Notes: generated by a model not told the origin, from the letters alone. A stretch of 64,000 bases of DNA from Devosia sp. FJ2-5-3 (GCF_029201545.1 NZ_CP104007.1:2886501-2950500), one strand, 5' to 3'. Numbered from the stretch's first letter, positions 1 through 8,810 are shown. Translations and numbers: made by a program.

Positions 1-849
1 CCGGCGGAAATCGCTGGGCGAGGTGCCGGCGATCTTGCGGAAGGACTTGTTGAAGGCGCTGAGCGAGCCAAAGCCGCTATCCATCGCCACTTGCAGGACA
101 TTTGCCTCGTCGCGCATTAGCAGGGCCTGCGCATAGCTCAGCCGCAGCAGATTGACATAGTCATTGAGGGTCATGCCGGTCGATTTCTTGAACACGGTCA
201 TCGCGTATTTCGGATGCACGTCCGCGGCCACCGCAATATCGATGGAATCGATGTCTTCGCGAAAATTGTCGGCGATGAATTCGCAGATGCGCACGACGAT
301 GGGCGAGGTGTGCGGGTCGAGTTCCCCGTGGTCGTGCAAGGCCAGGGAGTCGGGCAGCAGCGCATAGGGCGAAAAGCGGATGCGCTCGAGCCGCAGCAGC
401 AGTTCGTCCACCGCCACGCTCGATTTCATCAGATCGCCGGAGCGGGCATAGTCGTACCAACGCTCGAAATTGATCGGGTCGGAGGCGTCGGTGGCCCCGG
501 TGACCAGCGTTGCGCCCTGCATAAGCTTTGCCTGCACGCCGGGCGGCAGCCGCAGGCGGAAGAAATGCACGAGCGGCAAATGCCCGCCGGCATAGATCAG
601 ATCGTCCGAGGCGCTGTCGAGATAATGGGGCTGCCCGCCCCAGAACAGGGCCAGATCGCCGGCGTTGAACTTGGCCTCGTGCCCGCTCATCTTGTAGTGA
701 GCCCAGCCCTTGACGATGAAATTGACCTCGACCTGGGCGTGCCAGTGAGGCGTGCGCATCACGAGGGGCGAAGCATGGAAAAGTTGCAGTTCCGTGGGCA
801 GTCGTTCCACGCCATTGGCAAGTGGTTCGTAATAAACACGCTCGTCCAT
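1..849 (-). CDS. AraC family transcriptional regulator (3' end cut by window edge)
   Basis: One open frame of 283 codons runs from an ATG at 849 to the window edge without a stop, so the C-terminus is missing. The N-terminal ~150 residues look like a cupin-type sugar-sensing domain (HWHAQVEVNFIVKG, then HEAKFNAGDL). The C-terminal part carries the AraC double helix-turn-helix signature, seen near the edge as VAMDSGFGSLSAFNKSFRK followed by GTSPSDFRR. A GGAAAG ribosome site lies just before the ATG. The gene is divergent from a sugar ABC transporter operon 105 bp away, which it probably activates in response to that sugar. The inducer is unknown. Confidence 0.9.
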   Translation of the reverse strand, partial: MDERVYYEPLANGVERLPTELQLFHASPLVMRTPHWHAQVEVNFIVKGWAHYKMSGHEAKFNAGDLALFWGGQPHYLDSASDDLIYAGGHLPLVHFFRLRLPPGVQAKLMQGATLVTGATDASDPINFERWYDYARSGDLMKSSVAVDELLLRLERIRFSPYALLPDSLALHDHGELDPHTSPIVVRICEFIADNFREDIDSIDIAVAADVHPKYAMTVFKKSTGMTLNDYVNLLRLSYAQALLMRDEANVLQVAMDSGFGSLSAFNKSFRKIAGTSPSDFRR

Positions 850-954
850 CTTACTTTCCGCCAAATCCGCATACCCAATGAGAGTGACGGGAACATCAGG
901 ACCGTTAGCTTAGGTTTCGCTCAGAGGAAGAGCAAACAAAAAGGGAGGAATACT

Positions 955-2226
955 ATGTCTCGCAATGTCACGCGGTGGACCCGCACGCTTGCCGTCGCCC
1001 TGACCGGCATCAGCATGTTCAGCGTCGCGGCCTCCGCCGCCGAACTGACCGTCTGGTGCTGGGACCCGAACTTCAACATCCCTGCCATGGCCGATGCCGG
1101 CGCGCGCTACACCGCTGCGCATCCGGAAACCACGTTCAACATCAACAATGTCACCCAGGACGAGATCAACCAGAAGCTGCAGACCCAGCTGCTCGCCGGC
1201 GTCTCGGACGGCCTGCCAGACATCGTGCTGATCCAGGACGACAACATCCAGCGCTTCCTGCAGTCCTTCCCCGGCGCCTTCGTGCCGCTGTCCGACAGCA
1301 TCGATATGAGCAAGTTCGCCGACTACAAGGTCGCCGCCGCGACCCATGACGGCAAGTCCTACTCCCTGCCCTTCGACTCCGGCGTCACCGGCCTCTTCTA
1401 CCGCTCCGACTATCTCGAGGAAGCCGGCTACACCGCGGCCGATGTCCAGGACATCACCTGGGATCGCCTGATCGAGATCGGCAAGGACATCCTCGCCAAG
1501 ACCGGCCATCCGCTGATCGACATGGACTATAATGATGACGGCCAGATCATCATGATGATGCAGTCCACCGGCCAGTGGTACCTCAAGGACGGCAACGAGC
1601 CGAACATCCTCGACAATGCCGCGCTGCGGGAATCGCTCGAAGTCTTCCAGGAAATGGCCCAGGCCGGCCTGATCAAGCCCGTCTCCGACTGGACCGGCTA
1701 CACCGGCGCCTTTACCTCGGGCGAAGTGGCCATGGTGCCGCAGGGCGTGTGGATCACCGGCACTATCAAGTCGGCTGCCGACCAGGCCGGCAAGTGGGGC
1801 GTGGCGCCGCTGCCCAAGCTCAATGAAGTCGAAGGCGCGACCAATTATTCCAACAATGGCGGCTCCAGCTGGTACGTGCTGGCCTCCTCCCAGAACCAGG
1901 AAGAAGCCATCGACTTCCTGAAAACCGTCTGGGCCGAAGACGTCGACTTCTACCAGGGCATCCTGGTCAACCAGGGCGCCGTCGGCTCCCTCCTCGCCGC
2001 CCGTGAAGGCGACGCCTACAAGGCCAGCGACGAGTTCTTCGGTGGCGAACCGGTCTGGCAGAACTTCTCCGACTGGCTGGCCCAGGTTCCTTCGGTCGAC
2101 TACGGCACCTTCACGCCGGAAGCCCGCCTCGCCGTCCGCGCCCAGCTGCCGAACATCGCCAATGGCGGCGATATCGACGAGGCCCTCAAGGCCATGGACG
2201 CCCAGCTGCGCCAGCAGATGCAATAG
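955..2226 (+). CDS. sugar ABC transporter substrate-binding protein (family 1)
   Basis: This 423-residue periplasmic protein should deliver a sugar to the permeases encoded next. Residues 1-29 form a Sec signal peptide (basic start, hydrophobic core, ASAA cleavage site). The mature part shows the type-1 solute-binding fold, with ELTVWCWDPNF at its start and motifs such as GLPDIVLIQDD and GEVAMVPQGVWITGT. The ATG at 955 was chosen because AGGGAGG lies 6 bp upstream; the frame stays open far upstream but over the divergent regulator. It is first in a transporter operon. The sugar cannot be read from sequence; lactose, arabinose or related glycosides are possible. Confidence 0.9.
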   Translation: MSRNVTRWTRTLAVALTGISMFSVAASAAELTVWCWDPNFNIPAMADAGARYTAAHPETTFNINNVTQDEINQKLQTQLLAGVSDGLPDIVLIQDDNIQRFLQSFPGAFVPLSDSIDMSKFADYKVAAATHDGKSYSLPFDSGVTGLFYRSDYLEEAGYTAADVQDITWDRLIEIGKDILAKTGHPLIDMDYNDDGQIIMMMQSTGQWYLKDGNEPNILDNAALRESLEVFQEMAQAGLIKPVSDWTGYTGAFTSGEVAMVPQGVWITGTIKSAADQAGKWGVAPLPKLNEVEGATNYSNNGGSSWYVLASSQNQEEAIDFLKTVWAEDVDFYQGILVNQGAVGSLLAAREGDAYKASDEFFGGEPVWQNFSDWLAQVPSVDYGTFTPEARLAVRAQLPNIANGGDIDEALKAMDAQLRQQMQ

Positions 2227-2236
2227 CCTCCAGCCT

Positions 2237-2262
2237 GCGGGGCGGGCTTCGGCCCGCTCCGC
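2237..2262 (+). terminator. intra-operon hairpin with UUCG loop after the binding-protein gene
   Basis: An 11-bp GC-rich stem (2237-2247 with 2252-2262, one G-U pair) closes a TTCG tetraloop. There is no T-run after it, so it is unlikely to be a full terminator. Such hairpins between binding-protein and permease genes usually protect the upstream mRNA from 3' decay or partly attenuate, giving excess binding protein. Confidence 0.6.
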
Positions 2263-2295
2263 TCCCTTGGCACGGTTTCTCGATCGGAGTGGGGC

Positions 2296-3186
2296 ATGGC
2301 GCAGACACGTCTGGACCGCAACGAGCAGCTCAACGGCTGGGCATTCGTCATGCCCGCCCTGGTCCTGCTCGGCATTTTCATGATCTATCCCATCCTCTGG
2401 TCGCTCTGGATGAGCTTCCAGGTCGGACGCGGGAACAGTTTCTCCTTTGGTGGCCTCGCCAATATCCAGCGGCTGGCCAATGATGCCCTGCTGGTGCAGG
2501 CGCTGCTCAATACGGGCTTCTTCTTTGTCGTCCAGGTGCCGATAATGATCATTCTGGCGCTGCTGTTCGCAGTGGCGCTGAACGATGCGACCCTGCGCTT
2601 CCGGGGCCTGTTCCGCACCCTGATCTTCCTGCCCTGCGTCACCTCGCTGATCGCCTATTCGAGCCTCTTTAAATCGATGTTCTCGAGCGATGGCATCGTC
2701 AACCAGACGCTGATGTCGCTGCATCTGATCAGCGTGCCGCTGCCCTGGCTGACCGATCCGTTCTGGGCCAAGATCGTCATCGTCCTCGCCATCACCTGGC
2801 GCTGGACCGGCTACAACATGATCTTCTACCTGGCGGCGCTGCAGAACGTCGACAAGTCGATCTATGAGGCCGCGCGCATCGACGGCATCCCCGCCTGGGC
2901 GCGGTTCTGGCACATCACCATTCCGATGCTGAAGCCGGTGATCCTGTTCACCACCATCCTCTCGACCATCGGCACGCTGCAGCTCTTCGACGAGGTGAAC
3001 AACATCACCCAGGGTGGCCCGGGCAATGGCACGATGACCCTGTCGCTCTATATCTACAACCTCACCTTCCGCATGATGCCCAGCTTCGGCTACTCGGCCA
3101 CGGTATCCTGGGTCATCGTCGCCATCGTGGCAGTGCTGAGCGTGATCCAGTTCGCCTTTGCGCGCGATCGCAGGAGGCCGTCATGA
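2296..3186 (+). CDS. sugar ABC transporter permease (MalF/LacF type)
   Basis: This 296-residue inner-membrane protein is one half of the sugar translocation channel. About six hydrophobic segments are visible, the first at residues 15-40. The EAA loop that docks the ATPase lies at about residues 191-210 (EAARIDGIPAWARFWHITIP). The ATG at 2296 follows a purine-rich GGAGTGGGG site. Its last codons overlap the next permease in an ATGA junction, which points to coupled translation. Confidence 0.92.
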   Translation: MAQTRLDRNEQLNGWAFVMPALVLLGIFMIYPILWSLWMSFQVGRGNSFSFGGLANIQRLANDALLVQALLNTGFFFVVQVPIMIILALLFAVALNDATLRFRGLFRTLIFLPCVTSLIAYSSLFKSMFSSDGIVNQTLMSLHLISVPLPWLTDPFWAKIVIVLAITWRWTGYNMIFYLAALQNVDKSIYEAARIDGIPAWARFWHITIPMLKPVILFTTILSTIGTLQLFDEVNNITQGGPGNGTMTLSLYIYNLTFRMMPSFGYSATVSWVIVAIVAVLSVIQFAFARDRRRPS

Positions 3187-3995
3187 ATTTTTATCTGCTG
3201 CGGCGCGCCGGCGTTTATCTCTTCCTCTCCGTCGCGGCCTTCGTCTCGGTCTTTCCCTTCATCTGGATGGCGCTCGGCGCCACCAACAAGTCGACCGAAA
3301 TCGTCACCGGCAAGCTCACGCCGGGGAGCAATCTGCTGGTCAATCTGCAGAATTTGATGGCCCAGGTCGATCTGGTGCGGGTCTTCGGCAATTCCTTCTT
3401 CATCGCCATCGTCTCGACCATCCTGACCCTGGCGATTTCCTCGCTCGCCGGCTACGGCTTCGAGATCTTTCGATCGCGGGTGCGGGAGCGGATTTTCCAG
3501 CTGCTCCTCCTCCTGCTGTCTATCCCGTTCGCGGCGCTGATGGTGCCGCTCTTCGTGATGATCTCGCGGGTGCAGCTGACCAACACCTTCACCGCCGTCA
3601 TCCTGCCGTCCATCGCCTCGATCTTCATCGTCTTCTACTTCCGGCAGGCGACAAAGGCCTTTCCGGCCGATCTGCGCGACGCGGCACGGGTGGACGGGCT
3701 CAAGGAATGGCAGATCTTTCTCTTCGTCTATCTGCCGACCATGCGCTCGACCTATGCGGCGGCGACGATCATCGTCTTCATGGGCGCCTGGAACAATTAC
3801 CTCTGGCCGCTGATAGTGCTGCAGACGCCCGAGAACAAGACCATCACCCTGGTCATCTCGACGCTGACGGCCGCCTATACACCTGATTACGGCGTCATCC
3901 TGTTGACTACCGTTCTCGCCACGCTTCCGACCCTTGTCATCTTTTTCGTCCTGCAGCGCCAGTTCGTGCAGGGCATGCTGGGCGCGGTCAAATGA
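3183..3995 (+). CDS. sugar ABC transporter permease (MalG/LacG type)
   Basis: This 270-residue inner-membrane permease is the partner of the preceding gene, which it overlaps by 4 bp. Hydrophobic segments begin near residue 10 and alternate through the protein. The EAA-type loop is DAARVDGLKEWQIF, in the usual place about 100 residues from the C-terminus. It ends 10 bp before the ATPase gene, so all four transporter genes appear to be co-transcribed. Confidence 0.92.
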   Translation: MNFYLLRRAGVYLFLSVAAFVSVFPFIWMALGATNKSTEIVTGKLTPGSNLLVNLQNLMAQVDLVRVFGNSFFIAIVSTILTLAISSLAGYGFEIFRSRVRERIFQLLLLLLSIPFAALMVPLFVMISRVQLTNTFTAVILPSIASIFIVFYFRQATKAFPADLRDAARVDGLKEWQIFLFVYLPTMRSTYAAATIIVFMGAWNNYLWPLIVLQTPENKTITLVISTLTAAYTPDYGVILLTTVLATLPTLVIFFVLQRQFVQGMLGAVK

Positions 3996-4005
3996 GGGAC
4001 ATGAA

Positions 4006-5094
4006 ATGAGCAGCCTCAGCCTAAAAGGCATTCGCAAGGCCTATGGCCACCACGAAGTCATCAAGGGCGTGGATCTGGAGATCGCGTCCAAGGAGTTTGT
4101 CGTCTTCGTCGGCCCGTCCGGCTGCGGCAAGTCCACGCTCCTGCGCATGATCGCCGGGCTTGAACCTATCACCGGCGGCGATCTGCAGATCGGCGGCGTG
4201 CGCATGAACGATATCGAGCCCTCGCGGCGCGGCATTGCCATGGTGTTCCAGACCTATGCGCTCTACCCACATATGAGCGTGCGGGACAATATGGGCTTTG
4301 CCCTGCGTTTCGCCAAAGTGCCCAGAGACGAGATCGACCGGCAGGTCAACGCTGCCGCAAAGATCCTGGCGCTCGACCCGCTGATGGACCGCTACCCCAA
4401 GGAGCTTTCCGGCGGCCAGCGCCAGCGCGTCGCCATCGGCCGGGCCATCGTGCGCCAGCCGGAGGTCTTCCTCTTTGACGAGCCCTTGTCTAATCTCGAC
4501 GCCGAATTGCGTGTGCATATGCGCATCGAGATTGCGCGCCTCCACAAGGAGCTGCAGACCACGATGATCTACGTGACCCACGACCAGGTCGAGGCGATGA
4601 CACTGGCCGACAAGATCGTCGTTCTCCGCGACGGGCGGATCGAACAGGCCGGGCGCCCGCTCGACCTTTATGACGATCCGGTCAACCAGTTCGTCGCCGG
4701 CTTCATCGGCTCGCCGAAGATGAATTTCATCGAGGCCGAGGTCAGCGAGGCCGCCAATGGCGCGGTCAGTCTGCGGCTCGTCAACCAGGGCGGCGTCCAC
4801 CTCCGCATGCCGCTTTCGGGCCCCCTGCCCGCAATGGGCAGTACGGTGCTGGTCGGCGTCCGGCCCGAGCATTTTGCCGAGGCCGGTACCGGGGATGTCG
4901 ATCTCAACCTCGAGGTCGATGTGGCCGAGCATCTGGGTTCGACCAGCTTTGTCTACGCCAATACCGGGTCCGGCGAGCCGATCACTGTCGAGCGCGAGGG
5001 TGCCCGCGACCTTGGCAATGATTCCGGCCTCACCGTCGCCATCCGCGCCAGCCACGCCTTTCTCTTCGACAGTGCGGGCAATCGCCTGCGCTGA
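4006..5094 (+). CDS. sugar ABC transporter ATP-binding protein (MsmX/UgpC type)
   Basis: This 362-residue cytoplasmic ATPase powers the sugar importer. Visible motifs are Walker A GPSGCGKST (about residue 37), the ABC signature LSGGQRQR (about 135), Walker B VFLFDEP with the D-loop SNLDAELR, and the H-loop YVTHDQVEAM. The C-terminal ~110 residues form an OB-fold regulatory region as in MalK and UgpC. The ATG at 4006 follows GAGGGAC closely and matches the usual MSxLxL start; an earlier in-frame start would lie inside the permease gene. Confidence 0.93.
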   Translation: MSSLSLKGIRKAYGHHEVIKGVDLEIASKEFVVFVGPSGCGKSTLLRMIAGLEPITGGDLQIGGVRMNDIEPSRRGIAMVFQTYALYPHMSVRDNMGFALRFAKVPRDEIDRQVNAAAKILALDPLMDRYPKELSGGQRQRVAIGRAIVRQPEVFLFDEPLSNLDAELRVHMRIEIARLHKELQTTMIYVTHDQVEAMTLADKIVVLRDGRIEQAGRPLDLYDDPVNQFVAGFIGSPKMNFIEAEVSEAANGAVSLRLVNQGGVHLRMPLSGPLPAMGSTVLVGVRPEHFAEAGTGDVDLNLEVDVAEHLGSTSFVYANTGSGEPITVEREGARDLGNDSGLTVAIRASHAFLFDSAGNRLR

Positions 5095-5168
5095 TCCTTT
5101 CCCGGAAACGCCCGCCTTCCCGGGAATGACCCGGAACGCCTACACCTATTTTTTCAAGGACTATGTTC

Positions 5169-7175
5169 ATGACCGACTCCAAGATCCGCTGGGGCATTAT
5201 CGGCCCGGGCAGCATCGCCAAGGCCTTCCGCGGGGGCCTCGAAAATGCCCAGCACGGCGTACTTGCCGCCATTGCGACGCGCGATCCCAATCGTCCGGAC
5301 CTCGCCGAGGATTTTCCCGGAGCGCGCATCCTCAAGGGCTATGACGCGCTGCTGGCCGATCCAGATATCGACGCCGTCTACATCGCCGTTCCTCATACCG
5401 GCCACGCCGAATGGGCCATCAAGGCCGCCGAGGCCGGCAAGCATGTGCTCGTCGAAAAGCCGCTGGCCCTCTCGGCCCATGAGATCGACGCTGTGTTCCA
5501 CGCACACCGCAAGGCCGGCACGTTCGCGGGCGAGGCCTTCATGTATCGCCTGCACCCGCAGGTCGTGCAGCTGATCGAGCTGATCCGGTCCGGCGCCATC
5601 GGCGAAGTGCGCATGATCCAGTCGAGCTTTGGCTTCTCGATGGGCAAATTCCAGCCCGAGCACCGGCTCTTTGCCTCCTCGCTCGCCGGCGGCGGCATTC
5701 TCGATGTCGGCGGCTACCCCGTCTCCATGGCCCGGCTCATCGCCGGCGCGGCCATCGGCAAGCCCTTCGCCGACCCGGTGAAAGTGCGTGGCACAGCCAA
5801 GCTCAATGACGAAGGCACGGACGATTGGGCCGCGGCCATTCTCACCTTCAAGAACGGCATCATCGCCCAGGTCTCCTGCGCCGTCATGGCGAACCTTGAC
5901 AATGTCCTGCGCATTCACGGCTCGGAAGGCCGCATCGAAGTGCCCGATTTCTGGTTCGCCGCCGGCGACCGCACGCGTGGCCCCGGCCGCATCGACATCA
6001 TCAAGGGCGGCAAGACCGAGACGCTGAGCCTCGGCGAAGAGCGCCATGTCTATTCCTTCGAGGCCGACGCCGCTTCGCTCGCCATAAAGGAAGGCCGCAC
6101 CGAGTTCCCCGCCCCCGGCATGAGCTGGGCCGATAGCCTGGGCAATGCCCGCGTGCTCGACATCTGGCGCAAGGATGCCGGCATCGAATATTCGATCGAA
6201 AGGCCTTCCGTCCGCACAAGGACCATCGACAATCGCCCCCTCGGGCCCAATACCGGCGTCATCCCCAAGCGCACTATCCCGGGCCTTGCCAAATCCGCCT
6301 CGGCGGCAGCGCTGGGCTTTGAGGATTTCAAGACCTTCTCCTCCGGCGCGATCCTTCTCGACGCCTTCTGGGAGCGGGGCGGCAATCTCTTCGACACCGC
6401 CTTCGTCTATGGCGCCGGCTACACCGAGAAGCTGTTTGGCGAATGGCACACCAGCCGTGGCGTCCGCGAAAACGCCGTGCTCATCGGCAAGGGCGCGCAC
6501 TCTCCGCTCTGCTATCCCGATGTCATCGCCCGGCAGCTCACCCAGTCGCTGGATCGCCTCCAGACCGACTATGTCGACGTCTATTTCATGCACCGCGACA
6601 ATCTCGACGTGCCGGTGGGCGAATTCGTCGATGCCATGGATGCCGAGGTCAAGGCTGGTCGCATTCGCGGGCCCTTCGGCGGGTCCAACTGGACCAAGGA
6701 ACGCTTCGACGAGGCCATCGCTTACGCGGAACGCACCGGCAAGACCAAGCCACAGGCGCTGTCGAACAATTTCGCCCTCGCCGAAATGCTCGACCCGATC
6801 TGGGATGGCTGCGTCACGGCCTCGACGCCCGATTTCAAGCAATGGCTGATCGATAGGCAGGTCACGAACTTCTCATGGTCCAGCCAGGCCCGCGGCTTCT
6901 TCACCGACCGCGCCGGCCGCGAAAAGACCGACAATGAGGAACTGGTCCGCGTCTGGTACAACGACCAGAACTTTGGCCGTCGCGACCGCGCCATCGAACT
7001 CGCCCGGCGCCTGGGCAAGTCGCCCATCCATGTGGCCCTCGCCTATGTCCTCGCCCAGCCCTTCCCGAGCGTTCCCCTCATCGGGCCGCGTACCCTCGGC
7101 GAGCTCGACGACAGCCTCAACGCCTTCGAGATCCAGCTCACCCCCGAGCAGGTGAAGTGGCTCGAACAGGGCTGA
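5169..7175 (+). CDS. fused Gfo/Idh/MocA oxidoreductase + aldo/keto reductase
   Basis: The predicted protein has 668 residues and two enzyme domains. Residues 1 to ~335 are a Gfo/Idh/MocA dehydrogenase: nucleotide-binding GIIGPGSIAKAF near residue 10, the conserved EKPL motif near 95, and a C-terminal oxidoreductase fold. From ~345 to the end is an aldo/keto reductase barrel with the tetrad visible in order: Asp and Tyr in LFDTAFVYGAGYTE, Lys in IGKGAH, His in YFMHRDN. A start at 5169 fits the AAGGA site better than the ATG at 5163. It follows the sugar transporter by 74 bp and probably acts on the imported sugar. Substrates are unknown. Confidence 0.88.
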   Translation: MTDSKIRWGIIGPGSIAKAFRGGLENAQHGVLAAIATRDPNRPDLAEDFPGARILKGYDALLADPDIDAVYIAVPHTGHAEWAIKAAEAGKHVLVEKPLALSAHEIDAVFHAHRKAGTFAGEAFMYRLHPQVVQLIELIRSGAIGEVRMIQSSFGFSMGKFQPEHRLFASSLAGGGILDVGGYPVSMARLIAGAAIGKPFADPVKVRGTAKLNDEGTDDWAAAILTFKNGIIAQVSCAVMANLDNVLRIHGSEGRIEVPDFWFAAGDRTRGPGRIDIIKGGKTETLSLGEERHVYSFEADAASLAIKEGRTEFPAPGMSWADSLGNARVLDIWRKDAGIEYSIERPSVRTRTIDNRPLGPNTGVIPKRTIPGLAKSASAAALGFEDFKTFSSGAILLDAFWERGGNLFDTAFVYGAGYTEKLFGEWHTSRGVRENAVLIGKGAHSPLCYPDVIARQLTQSLDRLQTDYVDVYFMHRDNLDVPVGEFVDAMDAEVKAGRIRGPFGGSNWTKERFDEAIAYAERTGKTKPQALSNNFALAEMLDPIWDGCVTASTPDFKQWLIDRQVTNFSWSSQARGFFTDRAGREKTDNEELVRVWYNDQNFGRRDRAIELARRLGKSPIHVALAYVLAQPFPSVPLIGPRTLGELDDSLNAFEIQLTPEQVKWLEQG

Positions 7176-7190
7176 TCCCAATCGACCTTC

Positions 7191-7214
7191 GGCGCGGTGC
7201 TCCGGCACCGCGCC
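7191..7214. terminator. hairpin between convergent genes
   Basis: A perfect 10-bp stem (7191-7200 with 7205-7214) with a TCCG loop sits between two convergent stop codons. There is no clear T-run on either strand, so termination may be weak or Rho-dependent. Confidence 0.5.
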
Positions 7215-7220
7215 TCTCAA

Positions 7221-7700
7221 CTAGCGGTCGAGATAGGCCGCGAGGGAATCGAGCGTCTGCAGGCCATATTCCACCGCGTTGAACGCGAGAACCGCCTGGC
7301 GCCGCTCGCGGCTCGGATGCAGCTGGCGCATGGTCAGAACCGTTTTCCCATCCCCCTGGACGTCGAATGTCACCAGCATGTGGAAGCGGTCCGGGTCGTC
7401 CGGCTCGGGCGTTCCATAGTCGATGAGGATGCGTTCGTTCGGCACGATCTGGATGAAGCGCATGAGGTTGGGAAAGCGCTGCTCCCGCCCCTCGAAATTG
7501 CCCACCATGTCGAAACGCCAGACCCCACCCTCGCGGATATCGGCCTCGTGGCTCTCGATGCCCAGCCCATCGGGCCCATACCACTGCGCCAGCGCCTTGG
7601 GGTCCATCCAGGCGGCGAACACCTTTTCGCGCGGATGGTTGATCACCTTGGTCAGCACGATCTCCCGGTCGATCGACCAGGTGTCGAACAGCGTGCTCAT
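7221..7700 (-). CDS. SRPBCC (AHSA1-like) domain protein
   Basis: This 159-residue protein has the START/AHSA1-like helix-grip fold that binds hydrophobic ligands. Marks are the N-terminal IVLTKVINHPREKVFAAWMDP, the WYGPDG turn, REGGVWRFDMVG, and a long C-terminal helix. The start at 7700 was chosen because it overlaps the stop of the upstream ArsR gene (ATGA), the common layout of ArsR-SRPBCC pairs. No enzymatic residues are evident. Its role is probably ligand binding or stress response controlled by the ArsR partner. Confidence 0.85.
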   Translation of the reverse strand: MSTLFDTWSIDREIVLTKVINHPREKVFAAWMDPKALAQWYGPDGLGIESHEADIREGGVWRFDMVGNFEGREQRFPNLMRFIQIVPNERILIDYGTPEPDDPDRFHMLVTFDVQGDGKTVLTMRQLHPSRERRQAVLAFNAVEYGLQTLDSLAAYLDR

Positions 7701-8035
7701 CGTTCTTCCTCCGCCTGTTTGTCGAGATAGGCCTCCAGCCGATCGAGCCGCTTCCGCCAGCTCCGGCGCTCCGCATCCATCCAGTCCGCCGCCTCCTCGA
7801 AGCGCGGCTGCACCAGCCGGCACCATCGGCTGCGCCCGCGCTTTTCGCTCGCGATCAGGCCACATTCCTCAAGCACCTTGAGGTGCTGGACGAAGGAAGG
7901 CAGTGCCATGTCGAAGGGCTCTGCCAAAACGCTCACCGGCGCCTCCCCCTCGGCCAGCCGCGACACCACGGCGCGTCGTGTCGGGTCGCTCAGGGCGTGG
8001 AAGGCAAGGTCGAGTGGGGTCGAATGATAGGGCAT
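7697..8035 (-). CDS. ArsR family winged-helix regulator
   Basis: This 112-residue protein is a small winged-helix repressor: LAFHALSDPTRRAVVSRLAEG opens the fold and LPSFVQHLKVLEECGLI is the recognition-helix region. The cysteine pair typical of metal-sensing ArsR proteins is absent, so it is more likely a non-metal regulator of the type paired with SRPBCC genes. It overlaps the SRPBCC gene by 4 bp and is divergent from the DHFR-like gene, and it probably controls both directions. Confidence 0.87.
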   Translation of the reverse strand: MPYHSTPLDLAFHALSDPTRRAVVSRLAEGEAPVSVLAEPFDMALPSFVQHLKVLEECGLIASEKRGRSRWCRLVQPRFEEAADWMDAERRSWRKRLDRLEAYLDKQAEEER

Positions 8036-8075
8036 GTCCCTGCTTAGCGCCCCGCCGAAAACGGGTCAATGACAT

Positions 8076-8126
8076 TTAGGCTATTGCCTTAGTGTTTGGA
8101 CGTGATACTAAGTCGAATGCCTAAGT
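8076..8126. promoter_or_regulatory. candidate ArsR operator region with repeated CTAAG/CTTAG cores
   Basis: The 119-bp divergent gap holds GCCTTAGTG (8086-8094) and GCCTAAGT (8119-8126), with another CTAAGT at 8108-8113 and a near-palindrome TTAGGC-TATT-GCCTTAG at 8076-8092. The repeated core between divergent ArsR and reductase genes suggests an autoregulatory operator. This is inference from repeats only. Confidence 0.35.
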
Positions 8127-8154
8127 AAAACTGCCATTCCGCCAGGAGGAAAAA

Positions 8155-8793
8155 ATGGTCGTCCGCGCCGATCTCAATATCTCGCTCGATGGCTTCGCCA
8201 CCGCCATGGACCAGACGCCGGAAAATCCGATGAGCCCGGACTGGATGCGCCTTGTCAGCGCCTATGCCGCCACGAAGACCGTGCGGGAGCGCGTCTTCGG
8301 CGACAAGACCGGAAAGGGCACGACCGGCATCGATGATCGCTACGCCCAGGAATATTTCGCCGATGTCGGCGCCGAAATCATGGGCGCCGGCATGTTCGGC
8401 CTGCACAATACGGACGACCCCGACTGGAACGGCTGGTGGGGCGACGAGCCCCCCTTCCGCATTCCGGTGCTCGTCCTGACGCACAAGCGGCGCCCCGACC
8501 TCGAATTTGCCAATGGCACCAGTTTTCACTTCCTCGACACCAGCGTCGAGGATGCCCTGCAGCGCGCCAAAACCCTTACCAAGGGGGGAGATATCCGCAT
8601 CGGCGGCGGCGCGAGCCTCGTTCGCGACTGCCTCAAGGCGGGGCTCGTCGATCGGCTCCATGTCGGCATTGCGCCGGTCATTCTGGGTCAGGGCGTCCGT
8701 CTCTGGGAGGATCTGCGCCGGCTCGAAGACGGCTACACGGTCACGAGCGAAGTCTCCGAAAGCGGCGTCATCCACGTCACCTTTTCGCGCTGA
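8155..8793 (+). CDS. dihydrofolate reductase family protein (RibD C-terminal fold)
   Basis: This 212-residue protein belongs to the DHFR/RibD_C fold family of NADPH-dependent reductases. Marks are LNISLDGFATAMD at the start, a central FHFLDTSVEDALQRAK segment, GGDIRIGGGASLVRDCLKAGLVD (the usual nucleotide-binding stretch) and HVGIAPVILGQGVRLWEDL. The ATG has an AGGAGGA site 4 bp upstream. Most members of this family have no proven substrate. It is divergent from the ArsR regulator. Confidence 0.85.
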   Translation: MVVRADLNISLDGFATAMDQTPENPMSPDWMRLVSAYAATKTVRERVFGDKTGKGTTGIDDRYAQEYFADVGAEIMGAGMFGLHNTDDPDWNGWWGDEPPFRIPVLVLTHKRRPDLEFANGTSFHFLDTSVEDALQRAKTLTKGGDIRIGGGASLVRDCLKAGLVDRLHVGIAPVILGQGVRLWEDLRRLEDGYTVTSEVSESGVIHVTFSR

Positions 8794-8810
8794 GCGCTGT
8801 CGAGATGCTC

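Noticed and set aside
214..954. N-terminal extension of the sugar-binding protein over the AraC gene
   Set aside because: The AraC frame on the other strand carries clear domain motifs, and the ATG at 955 begins a good signal peptide after AGGGAGG.
910..2913. 667-codon open frame on the minus strand opposite the sugar transporter genes
   Set aside because: It is the antisense shadow of the binding-protein and permease genes. The translation is rich in Gly, Arg, Asp and His with no domain, and high GC keeps such frames open.
5154..6842. 562-codon minus-strand frame opposite the fused oxidoreductase
   Set aside because: Same cause: mirror of a GC-rich gene with real motifs on the plus strand; no start site or family resemblance.
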